This document shows positions 20,627-29,068 of a DNA stretch of 47,677 bases, piece after piece. Numbering within the stretch: position 1 is the stretch's first letter; the number at the start of each line of letters is the position of its first letter. Position numbers and translations under genes: made by a program. Location: assembly GCA_010032545.1 (NCBI GenBank), contig RGPT01000004.1, forward strand, positions 1-47,677, in the 5' to 3' direction. The DNA is from Alphaproteobacteria bacterium. GTDB lineage: Bacteria > Pseudomonadota > Alphaproteobacteria > Reyranellales > Reyranellaceae. The notes under the pieces are model-generated. The model searched no databases. It was given only the letters and a program-made list of their open reading frames with translations, and had not been told where the DNA came from.

Positions 20627-21976
20627 TCAGCCGGCCAAGCCGTAGCGCTCCGGCCGCAGGGTGACGGCGAGCCCTTCGCGCATTGGCTCGCAGCGCTCCA
20701 TCCGCCGGCGATTATCGTCGCCGACCTCACGATAGAGCCTCAGTGCCGCGCGATCGTCGAGCGAGGCCGTGTCCTCGCCCACACGCAGCGATACCAGCTG
20801 GCGCAGAAGATCATGCGCGACGGTCCTGTCCCAGATCGAGGCGTTCATCTCGCAGTGGCCGTTGAGCGAGAACGCATGCAGATTGCACGAGCCGATCGTG
20901 GCCCACGCATCGTCGACGATCATCAGCTTGGCGTGGACATAGAGCGGGTCGGGATCGCGGGCGTCCCGGCCGGCGATGCCCGCAAGCAGGAAGTTCGGAT
21001 GCCGGCCGAGCAACTCGACACCCTCGAAGCGCGGACGTTCCGCCGGATCGTTGCGGGCGGCGAAGACATAGGCTTCCGGCTTCGCCGGCACGAGCAGCAC
21101 GACGTCCACCCCGCGCTCAAGGGCGCGCGCAAGAGGCAACGCGATCTCCATGATCGGAATGGCCTGGTTCTCGAGGTAGATGGTGCGGCGCGCGGCATCG
21201 ATTGCCCGCACATACTGCTCGGCGATGGAACGCTCCCCGCGCGCCACATCGAAGGGCTGCCCGTCCGGCGACGGATGGCCGTCGAAGTACCGGGTGGCGT
21301 GCAGCATCCTCTGGACCTGGACCTTGCTCGCGCCCTGGGGCGCCGAGGCCGCGGCCGGAAACGGCAGCCGGTTCATCGCGTCGCAATTCCAGTTGCCGTC
21401 TTCCGCCTCCCGTTCGCTCGCCTCGTTCCAGCGTTGGACGAAATTGTGATGAACGTCGGTCGCCGAAGGGCCCGTCACCTCCAGGTAGATGTCATGATGA
21501 CGATCGTAGGAACGCGCAGTGAGGTTGGCGCCGCCGACGAACGCCGTCTCCGACGGAAAGCCCGCATCGACCACCCAGCTCTTCTGGTGCTGGCAATAGC
21601 GGTCGACCGCCCGATCCCAGCGGATTTTCACGCGCGTGTCGCGCTGGCGAAGCATGTCCCGATGCTCGGCCGTGCCGCCGAACATGATGGGATGGTGGGT
21701 CGCTTCCGCGTTTGGACGCCAAACCAAGAGACGGACATCGACGCCACGTGCGACGGCGCGATCGAGGACGTCGAGCAGGCCGCCGCGGCCTTCGGGAAAA
21801 AGAAACTTCCGGTCCCAGAAGGCGACGGTCACCCAAACGCTGTGGCGCGCGGCATCGACGGCATCGCAAAGGCGCAAAAAGAACATGCCGGCGCCGACCA
21901 TCGGGAGCACCCTGTTGCCGTCGCGGATCGGGTAGGAACCCGCGATCGCGTCCGGAATGTAAGCCTCCGCGCTCAC
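20627..21976 (-). CDS. Phospholipase D-like domain protein
   Basis: Two HKD-type motifs: HQKSWVVDAGFPSETAFVGGANLTARSYD and HAKLMIVDDAWATIGSCNLHAFSLNGHCEMN. Confidence 0.9.
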   Translation of the reverse strand: MSAEAYIPDAIAGSYPIRDGNRVLPMVGAGMFFLRLCDAVDAARHSVWVTVAFWDRKFLFPEGRGGLLDVLDRAVARGVDVRLLVWRPNAEATHHPIMFGGTAEHRDMLRQRDTRVKIRWDRAVDRYCQHQKSWVVDAGFPSETAFVGGANLTARSYDRHHDIYLEVTGPSATDVHHNFVQRWNEASEREAEDGNWNCDAMNRLPFPAAASAPQGASKVQVQRMLHATRYFDGHPSPDGQPFDVARGERSIAEQYVRAIDAARRTIYLENQAIPIMEIALPLARALERGVDVVLLVPAKPEAYVFAARNDPAERPRFEGVELLGRHPNFLLAGIAGRDARDPDPLYVHAKLMIVDDAWATIGSCNLHAFSLNGHCEMNASIWDRTVAHDLLRQLVSLRVGEDTASLDDRAALRLYREVGDDNRRRMERCEPMREGLAVTLRPERYGLAG

Positions 21977-23178
21977 GCCGGCACAATCAGCGCCTTGTCT
22001 GCCTTCAGCCTGTCAATGGCGGCGTCGCTGAGACCCGCCTCGCGCAGCACCTCGACGCCGTCGCCGCCAATCCTGGGCGCATGGCGGCGGAAGTCGGTCT
22101 TGGTCTTCTCGAAGTCGAGCGGGCTGGCAAAGGTCGTGATCGGCCCCTCGGTCGGGTGCTCGCGCTCGGTGAAGAAGCCGGTGGCCTTTAGGTGCGGGTC
22201 GTCCATCAACTCTTCCAGCGTGTGCACCGGCATGGCCGGTATATCGGCCTTGTCGAACATTTCCAGCCAGTCCTCAGTGGTGCGGTCCTTCAGCAGGCTG
22301 TCGAGCACCTGGTAGAGTTCGCTGAAATGCTTCGGCCGCTCGATGCGGTCGACGAACTTCTTTTCCTTGGCGAGGTCGGGTCGGCCGGCCAGCTCGAAAA
22401 AGGCGATCCAGTGCTGGTCGGTATAGGGCAGCGCACAAATGTAGCCGTTCTTCGTCGGGAACGGATGACGGAACTTGTTGATGATGCGGTCGTAGCCCAT
22501 CGTCCCGCGCTCCGGCCGCCAGGTGGCACCGAACAGATGCTCCGTTAGCCAGAACGAGGCCAGCGTCTCCAGCATCGGCACCTCGATCATCTGGCCTTCG
22601 CCGGTGCATTTGCGATGATAGAGTGCCGCCAGCACAGCGATGCAGAGATGGAGCCCCGTCGTCTTGTCCGCGATCAGGCTCGGCATGAAACGCGGCGGCT
22701 CGCCGTCGACGCGGCTCTGCAGCGAGGCAGCCCCGCTCACGCCCTGGACGAGATCGTCGAAGGCAGGCTTGTGGCCGTAGGGGCCCTTTCGCGCATAGCC
22801 CAGAGAATAGGCATAAATGATTGAGGGATTGATCTTCTTCAGGTCCTCGTAGCCCAGCCCGAGCCGTTCGATCGCGGCCGGCCGGCTGTTGTGGATGAAC
22901 AGGTCGGCGGTCTTGATCATGCCCTTCAGCACCGCGACAGCCTCGGGCTTCTTGAGGTCGAGACAGATCGAGCGCTTGTTGCGGTTGGCCGCCATGTAGA
23001 TCGGGCCCATGCTCTTGTCGCGGCCCATCACGCCACCCGACAGGCGCAGGAGATCGCCCTCCGGTGGTTCGACCTTGATCACGTCGGCGCCCATGTCGGC
23101 CAGATGCTGTGTGGCGAACGGCCCCAGCAACACGGCCGTCAGATCGATCACGCGCACGCCCGTCAATGGTCCCGGCAT
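21973..23178 (-). CDS. CaiB/BaiF family CoA-transferase
   Basis: MPGPLTGVRVIDLTAVLLGPFATQHLADMGADVIKVEPPEGD, NRNKRSICLDLKKPE, DLFIHNSRPAAIERLGLGYEDL. Confidence 0.95.
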   Translation of the reverse strand: MPGPLTGVRVIDLTAVLLGPFATQHLADMGADVIKVEPPEGDLLRLSGGVMGRDKSMGPIYMAANRNKRSICLDLKKPEAVAVLKGMIKTADLFIHNSRPAAIERLGLGYEDLKKINPSIIYAYSLGYARKGPYGHKPAFDDLVQGVSGAASLQSRVDGEPPRFMPSLIADKTTGLHLCIAVLAALYHRKCTGEGQMIEVPMLETLASFWLTEHLFGATWRPERGTMGYDRIINKFRHPFPTKNGYICALPYTDQHWIAFFELAGRPDLAKEKKFVDRIERPKHFSELYQVLDSLLKDRTTEDWLEMFDKADIPAMPVHTLEELMDDPHLKATGFFTEREHPTEGPITTFASPLDFEKTKTDFRRHAPRIGGDGVEVLREAGLSDAAIDRLKADKALIVPA

Positions 23179-23272
23179 CTGTACTCCCCATCTTCCTTCG
23201 TTCTGCTCGCACTATGGCATAGCTCGGGAGGCTGAGGCATGTTGCGGGCCCTGAACGGAAAGAAGAGCTGCA

Positions 23273-24394
23273 ATGTCTGGAGCGTTGGACGGCCTGCTGG
23301 TGGTGAGCGTCGAACAGGCGGTCGCCGCCCCCTATTGTGCGGCGCGGCTGGCCGATGCCGGCGCCCGCGTCATCAAGATCGAGCGGCCGGAAGGCGATTT
23401 CGCGCGCGCCTACGACGGCTACGTAAAGGGCGAATCGAGCTACTTCGTCTGGCTGAACCGCGGCAAGCAATCCGTGGCACTCGACTTCAAGCAGGCGGAG
23501 GACCTGGCCCTCCTGCACCGAATGATCTCGAAGGCCGACGTGCTGATCCAGAACCTGGCGCCGGGCGCCGCCGAGCGCGCGGGCTTCGGCTCGGCCGCCA
23601 TGCGGGCCAGGCACAAGCGGCTGATCACCGTCGACGTCTCGGGCTACGGCGACCACGGCCCCTACAAGAACCGCCGCGCCTACGACCTGCTCGTGCAGGC
23701 CGAGAGCGGTCTCGCCTCCATCACCGGCACCGAGCACGCGCCTGGCCGCGTCGGCATTTCGGCCACCGACATCGGCACTGGCATGTACGCCCATGCCGCC
23801 GTCCTGGAGGCGCTGCTGGCGCGGCAGAAGACCGGCGAGGGCCGCGCCATCTCGGTTTCGCTGTTCTCGTCGATGGCCGAATGGATGACGGTGCCGCTGC
23901 TCGCCATGGACTACGCCGCCTACGAATGGCCGCGGCTCGGCCTCACCCACCCGTTCATCGCGCCCTACGGCGTCTATCCAAGCGCCGACAAGGTGCCGCT
24001 CTTGATCTCGATCCAGAACGACCGGGAGTTCGAGCGCCTGTGCCACGGCGTGCTCGACCGGCCGGGCCTGGAAAAGGACCCCGACTACGCCACCAACAAG
24101 GCGCGCAATTCGCGGCGCGACGACACCAACGCCATTGTCGCGAAGAGTTTCGGCGTCCAGAGCTTCGAGACGCTGGCGGCCAAGCTCGATGCCGCGCAGA
24201 TTGCCTGGGCGCGCGTGAGTTCGGTCGGCGATCTCTCGAAACATCCGCAGCTCCGCCGCACCGTCTTCACCTCGAACAAGGGCGAAGTCTCGGTCCCGGC
24301 GCTGGCCGCCTCCTACGAGGGCGAGCCCGCGCGGCTGGGCGACGTGCCCGCGCTCGGCCAGCACACCGACCAGGTCCGGCGCGAGTTCGCTTGA
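23273..24394 (+). CDS. CaiB/BaiF family CoA-transferase
   Basis: LDGLLVVSVEQAVAAPYCAARLADAGARVIKIERPEGDFAR, LNRGKQSVALDFKQAED, DVLIQNLAPGAAERAGFG. Confidence 0.95.
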   Translation: MSGALDGLLVVSVEQAVAAPYCAARLADAGARVIKIERPEGDFARAYDGYVKGESSYFVWLNRGKQSVALDFKQAEDLALLHRMISKADVLIQNLAPGAAERAGFGSAAMRARHKRLITVDVSGYGDHGPYKNRRAYDLLVQAESGLASITGTEHAPGRVGISATDIGTGMYAHAAVLEALLARQKTGEGRAISVSLFSSMAEWMTVPLLAMDYAAYEWPRLGLTHPFIAPYGVYPSADKVPLLISIQNDREFERLCHGVLDRPGLEKDPDYATNKARNSRRDDTNAIVAKSFGVQSFETLAAKLDAAQIAWARVSSVGDLSKHPQLRRTVFTSNKGEVSVPALAASYEGEPARLGDVPALGQHTDQVRREFA

Positions 24395-25575
24395 TGGAAC
24401 GTTGGCTCACCGGCCTCCGGCTGGCGGGCTACGGCGCGGCATATTTCTTCGCCGCCGGCGCCTTCATGAGCTACTGGCCGGTGTGGCTGCGCGATCGCGG
24501 CGTCACCGACACCGAGATCGGCACGCTCTTCATGTCGCGCCAAATCATCTCGGTGATCGCCACCCTGTCCGTCGGCTGGATCGCCCATCGGCTGGGCGGC
24601 CCGCGCGGCGTGATGGTGACCTTGGGTCTCGCGGCGGCCGTGATGATCGTGGCCTACGACTTCTCCACTTCGTTCTTCGCCATCTTCATCGTCACCATGA
24701 TCTGGGGCTTCATGTGGTCGCCGCCCATGCCGCTCTATGACGGCGTTCTGGTGATCGAGACCAAGCGCCACGGCCTCGACTACGCCCGCGTGCGCATGTG
24801 GAGTTCCGTGGCCTTCATCGGCGGCACCTTCGTGGCCGGCATCGCCGTCGAACGCTATGGCCCGCCGTGGGTTCTTTATGTCGGCATGGCGGGCATCGTC
24901 CTGCTGGCGCCCTTGGCGCTTCTGTTGCCGGCCGCCCCGCCCCCTGTGGCGACCGTCGGCAAGGCCCATGCGTCGCTCAAGGTCGGCGACCTGGTGCGCC
25001 AGCCGGCCTTCATCCTGTTCCTCATGGCGACCGGCCTCTGCTCGGCCAGTCACTCCGTGCTCTACAGCTTCGGAACGCTGACCTGGCGCGCTGCAGGCAT
25101 CGACGACGTGACCATCAGCGCCCTGTGGGCCGAGAGCGTCGCCATCGAGATCGTGCTGATGCTGTTCGGCGGCTGGCTGCTTGCCCGGCTGGGCGTGTGC
25201 GGTCTGATCGCGCTCGGCCTCGCCGCCGGCATGGTGCGCTGGACCGCGATGGCCTTCACAACGGAGCTCTGGGTACTGGTGCTGCTGCAGGCGCTGCACT
25301 CCTGCACGTTCGCCGCCTGCCACCTGGGCGCCATGGCCTTTCTGCAGCGCGCCCTGCCGGCGCACGGCGCCGCCATCGGCCAGAGCCTCTACTATGCGCT
25401 CGGCACCGGCGCCACGCAGGCTGTGGTCTACCAGTTCTCGGGTCTGCTCTACGCGCAGTACGGCCAGCACGCCTTTCTCGCCATGGCGCTGGTCAGCACG
25501 ATCGGACTTGGAGCGCTCGTGCTGCTCGCGCGGACCTGGAGCGGCGGGCTGCTCGTCGACACATCTCAGAAGTGA
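24394..25575 (+). CDS. MFS transporter
   Basis: ~12 hydrophobic segments; AYFFAAGAFMSYWPVWLRDRGVTDTEIGTLFMSRQ; TGATG overlap with upstream gene. Confidence 0.88.
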   Translation: MERWLTGLRLAGYGAAYFFAAGAFMSYWPVWLRDRGVTDTEIGTLFMSRQIISVIATLSVGWIAHRLGGPRGVMVTLGLAAAVMIVAYDFSTSFFAIFIVTMIWGFMWSPPMPLYDGVLVIETKRHGLDYARVRMWSSVAFIGGTFVAGIAVERYGPPWVLYVGMAGIVLLAPLALLLPAAPPPVATVGKAHASLKVGDLVRQPAFILFLMATGLCSASHSVLYSFGTLTWRAAGIDDVTISALWAESVAIEIVLMLFGGWLLARLGVCGLIALGLAAGMVRWTAMAFTTELWVLVLLQALHSCTFAACHLGAMAFLQRALPAHGAAIGQSLYYALGTGATQAVVYQFSGLLYAQYGQHAFLAMALVSTIGLGALVLLARTWSGGLLVDTSQK

Positions 25576-25874
25576 TCCGGGCGGGCGACTTCGACGTCGC
25601 TCAGATAGACGATGGCCGCATAGTCGCGCAGGCGCTCGACGCTTTCGATGAGGATGAGGCGTGCCGTCTCCTCAGGGGCAATGGCGATTACCAGCGTGTT
25701 CTCGAACACACGGCTGATCTCCTCGGTCTGGCGCCTGCCCTGGCGGCCGAACCCCGAAACCTTGGGTACGGTCGTGTAGCCCTTGACGCCGTGTGCGACC
25801 AGCCACTCGACGACATCCGGCACCATGCCGCTTTCGACGACGATCTCGATTTTCTTGCGTCGATGAATTTCCAT
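25566..25874 (-). CDS. PII-like protein (SbtB-like)
   Basis: 102 aa; KKIEIVVESGMVPDVVEWLVAHGVKGYTTVPKVSGFGRQGRR...ENTLVIAIAPEETARLILIESVERLRDYAAIVYLSDVEVARPDHF; adjacent to an SbtA-like gene. Confidence 0.75.
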   Translation of the reverse strand: MEIHRRKKIEIVVESGMVPDVVEWLVAHGVKGYTTVPKVSGFGRQGRRQTEEISRVFENTLVIAIAPEETARLILIESVERLRDYAAIVYLSDVEVARPDHF

Positions 25875-25877
25875 GGC

Positions 25878-26861
25878 TCACCCCGCTAGTCGTTCGGCGA
25901 TGGCGAAATAGAGTGGAATGCCGATGGCGACGTTGAACGGAAAGGTCACGCCAAGCGACAACGTCACGTAGATTCCCGGCCGCGCCTGCGGCAGGGCAAG
26001 CCGCATGGCCGCGGGCACCGCAATGTAGGAGGCCGAGGCACAGAGCGTGGCCAGCAGCGCCGTGCCACCGAGCCCGAAGCCCAGCAGCCGGGCAGCGGCG
26101 AAACCGATGGCGGCATTGAGCAGCGGCATGACGAGTGCAAAGACGATCAACCGCACCGTCAGGTCGTGCGACGAGCGCAACTGGCGCATCGCCACCAATC
26201 CCATATCGAGCAGGAACAGGCAGAGCATGCCGTTGTAGATATCGACCATGAAAGGTTCGACCTTTTTCATGCCCGAAGGTCCGACCGCCCAGCCGATGAC
26301 GAAACCGCCGACCAGCACCACGATGCTGCCGTTGGCCAGGACTTCGCGCAGCAGTTTTGCCCGTCGCTGAGGACGCTTCACCGCCGATGCCCCAAGCGAT
26401 CGGCTGGCCAGAAAGAGGCCGGTCACGATGGCGGGTGTTTCCATCGCCGCCATCATGGCAACGAGAATACCGTCATAGGGCGTGCCGCGCGCGGCGAGGA
26501 ACTCCACGGCCGTGACGAAGGTGACGATACTTACCGAGCCGTAGTGCGCCGACACCGCCGCGGCATCGACCGGGCCCAGGGCGCGGACCGCGCGCAGAAC
26601 GGCATAGGCCAGCACCGGCAGCGAGAAGGACAGCACGATCGCCATGGCCAGCGACGCCGCCACGTTGCCGCCACCGGTCTTCGCCAGGGCAAGGCCGCCC
26701 TTCATGCCGATCGCGAGCATGAGATAGATCGCCAGGCCCTTGGCGACCGCTTCCGGAATCTCGAGGTCCGACCGGATCAACGCCGCCACGGCACCGAGCA
26801 CGAAGCACAGCACCATCGGCGACAGCAGGTTGGCGCCGGCCAGCGAGAGGATTTCACCCAT
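25878..26861 (-). CDS. SbtA-like sodium-dependent bicarbonate transporter family protein (DUF897)
   Basis: NLLSPMVLCFVLGAVAALIRSDLEIPEAVAKGLAIYLMLAIGMKGG, AAAVSAHYGSVSIVTFVTAVEFL, CASASYIAVPAAMRLALPQARPGIYVTLSLGVTFPFNVAIGIPLYF. Confidence 0.88.
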   Translation of the reverse strand: MGEILSLAGANLLSPMVLCFVLGAVAALIRSDLEIPEAVAKGLAIYLMLAIGMKGGLALAKTGGGNVAASLAMAIVLSFSLPVLAYAVLRAVRALGPVDAAAVSAHYGSVSIVTFVTAVEFLAARGTPYDGILVAMMAAMETPAIVTGLFLASRSLGASAVKRPQRRAKLLREVLANGSIVVLVGGFVIGWAVGPSGMKKVEPFMVDIYNGMLCLFLLDMGLVAMRQLRSSHDLTVRLIVFALVMPLLNAAIGFAAARLLGFGLGGTALLATLCASASYIAVPAAMRLALPQARPGIYVTLSLGVTFPFNVAIGIPLYFAIAERLAG

Positions 26862-26867
26862 CGGTCG

Positions 26868-28013
26868 CTAACGCGAGCGACCGCGCGCCGTTACCGGCCA
26901 GATCTCGACCAACGTATCGCCTTTCACCACGTGATAACTCTCGTAGAGATTGACCGTCGGGTCGCAGTGCGGCGGAACCAGGATCACCTGCTCGCCCAGG
27001 GCGGGCGCGGCCTGGCCTTCCGGAGCGATGACCGCCAGATGCTCGTCGCCCATGAAACGCGTGGTCGAACCAGCGGCGGCGCCCTTCAGGATCATGGGGG
27101 GCCCCTTCTCGGTGGCCATCGCCTTCAGGCCGGCATCGACCGTCACCATGCCTGGCGTGTTGGCGCTCACCGCCCGGGCATCGATCTGCAGCGCCTGCTC
27201 GAAGGTCGGCTTGTCCGCCCCGCGCAGGTCGCAGACGTTGTAGTCGTGGTCCATGAACACGTAGGAGCCGACCTGCAATTCGGTGAAGACGCCCAGCTTG
27301 GCATCGATGTAGTGCGTGCCGGTGCCCGAGCCGGTGACGATGGCGGGCTTCAGCCCTGCCGCATCGAGCCTCGCGAGAATGCCCCTGAGGTATTCCGTGC
27401 GTTCCTCGATCTCGGCCTTGCGCTGGGCGAAGTCGACGATGTGTTGGTGCCGGCCGCAATAGAACTGGACGCCGCCATAGTTCAGCGACTTGTGCTTCAC
27501 GACCAGCTGCACGAGCTCGAGCGCGGCCTCGGGCGAGGCGACCCCGGTACGGTGGAGGCCGGGATCGATGTCGACGATCACCGTCAGTGTCTGGCCCGCC
27601 TGGGCGGCGGCGGCGGCCAGCGCCGCGACGTTGGCCGGATGGTCGACCACGACCATCAACCCCTTCACCTTGGCGTTGAGCTCGATCAGTCGCGCGATCG
27701 CCTGCGGCGTCACCACCGGCGAGGTGATGTGCAGCCCCTCGATGCCGGCCTCGCCCAGCGCCTCGGCCTCGCCCAGCTTGGCGCAGCACACGCCCAGCGC
27801 GCCGGCCGCGATCTGCCGGCGTGCAACATCCGCCGATTTATGTGTCTTGGAATGCGGGCGGAGCTTCATGCCGTGCGCCTTGGCGAAGGACGCCATCTCC
27901 GCGATGTTGCGGTCGAGCATTTCCAGATCGAGCACCAGCGCCGGCGTGTTCAGCGAGCGCCGGGACCCCTGCTGGCCGATGAGATGGCGGTGAAGACGTT
28001 CGGCTTCGCTCAT
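26868..28013 (-). CDS. DSD1-family PLP-dependent enzyme (D-threonine aldolase / D-serine deaminase-like)
   Basis: NTPALVLDLEMLDRNIAEMASFAKAHGMKLRPHSKTHKSADVARRQ, VDIDPGLHRTGV, GSGTGTHYID, C-terminal VPPHCDPTVNLYESYHVV. Confidence 0.92.
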   Translation of the reverse strand: MSEAERLHRHLIGQQGSRRSLNTPALVLDLEMLDRNIAEMASFAKAHGMKLRPHSKTHKSADVARRQIAAGALGVCCAKLGEAEALGEAGIEGLHITSPVVTPQAIARLIELNAKVKGLMVVVDHPANVAALAAAAAQAGQTLTVIVDIDPGLHRTGVASPEAALELVQLVVKHKSLNYGGVQFYCGRHQHIVDFAQRKAEIEERTEYLRGILARLDAAGLKPAIVTGSGTGTHYIDAKLGVFTELQVGSYVFMDHDYNVCDLRGADKPTFEQALQIDARAVSANTPGMVTVDAGLKAMATEKGPPMILKGAAAGSTTRFMGDEHLAVIAPEGQAAPALGEQVILVPPHCDPTVNLYESYHVVKGDTLVEIWPVTARGRSR

Positions 28014-28784
28014 TGCTTCTGATCCCCGGATTGAAGGTTGCGCACGACCATGGCCTCGCCCGTCGAGCCGCGGTTGACGCCCGCGCTTTTCATGAAGGTG
28101 TTGTCCTTGCCCGTGCCCCACAGCGCAACACCCTGCGCCAGAAGGCCGCCATCGACCTTGACCGTCTCGCCGGTGATGAAGCGGGCATCATCCGAACAGA
28201 GAAAGGCCGCCACGTCCGCGATATGGTCGGGCTCGCCGCGATCGGGCCAGGGCTGGTGGGAGAACTGCTTCTCGTACTTGTCCGGACGGCCGCGATGAAC
28301 CAGCGGCGTCGAGATCACGCCGGGCGCGATGCCGACGACGCGGATGCGGTCAGGCCCGAGTTCGGCCGCGACATTCTCGATCAGGCTGATGCAGGCGGCC
28401 TTGGCCGCCGAATAGGCGTGGCTCCCGCCGCCGCCCACCATGCCCGCAATCGAGGCCGTCACCAGGATCACCCCACCGCCACCATGCTTCTTCATCGCCT
28501 GCGACGCATGCTTCATGCCGAGGAACACCGAGCGGGTGAGCACCGCGAAGGTGTAGTCCCAGTCCTCGACGCTGGTCTCGGCAATCGGCCCGAATGCGCC
28601 GCCGACGCCCGCGTTGAGATAAGCGATGTCGAGGCGGCCGAAGCGCTTCTCCGCCGTGGCCACCGTCGCGGCAACCGGCCACCACCACTTTCGCCCCCTC
28701 GGCGAGAAAGCGCATGACCGTCGCCCGCCCCATGCCGCTTGCACCACCGGTGACGATCGCCACCTTGCCCGCCATCCGCTTCAT
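28010..28784 (-). pseudogene. Short-chain dehydrogenase/reductase disrupted by internal deletion with frameshift
   Basis: MKRMAGKVAIVTGGASGMGRATVMRFLAEGAKVVVA in one frame, then VAATVATAEKRFGRLDIAYLNAGVGG...SAYSAAKAACI...KVDGGL in another; join at ~28,671-28,690. Confidence 0.75.
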
Positions 28785-29068
28785 GCCGATTTTGCCCTCC
28801 GATGCCATGGTGGTGTTGCGCGGGGCCGCGGGCAAGCCTGACGTTTCGCCGCCCCACGTCTACGCCAGAGCCGCGCACGCCTCGCCGATCAACCGCCCCG
28901 CCGCGTGGATATGTACGGTCGGCACCGCGAAGGTCATCCGCACATGATGCGGAAATCCGAAGCCCTCGCACGACGTGTCGCGCCGATGGGCACGGTGGAT
29001 GTCGGCCGCAGACTGGGACTGCCGCCGCTGCCTGCGCGCGACGTGGTACTGAGCGAGGGACCGTTCGC

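Noticed and set aside
28010-28784. Programmed frameshift in the SDR gene
   Set aside because: Conserved residues are missing at the join, and no slippery heptamer was seen; deletion is the better explanation.
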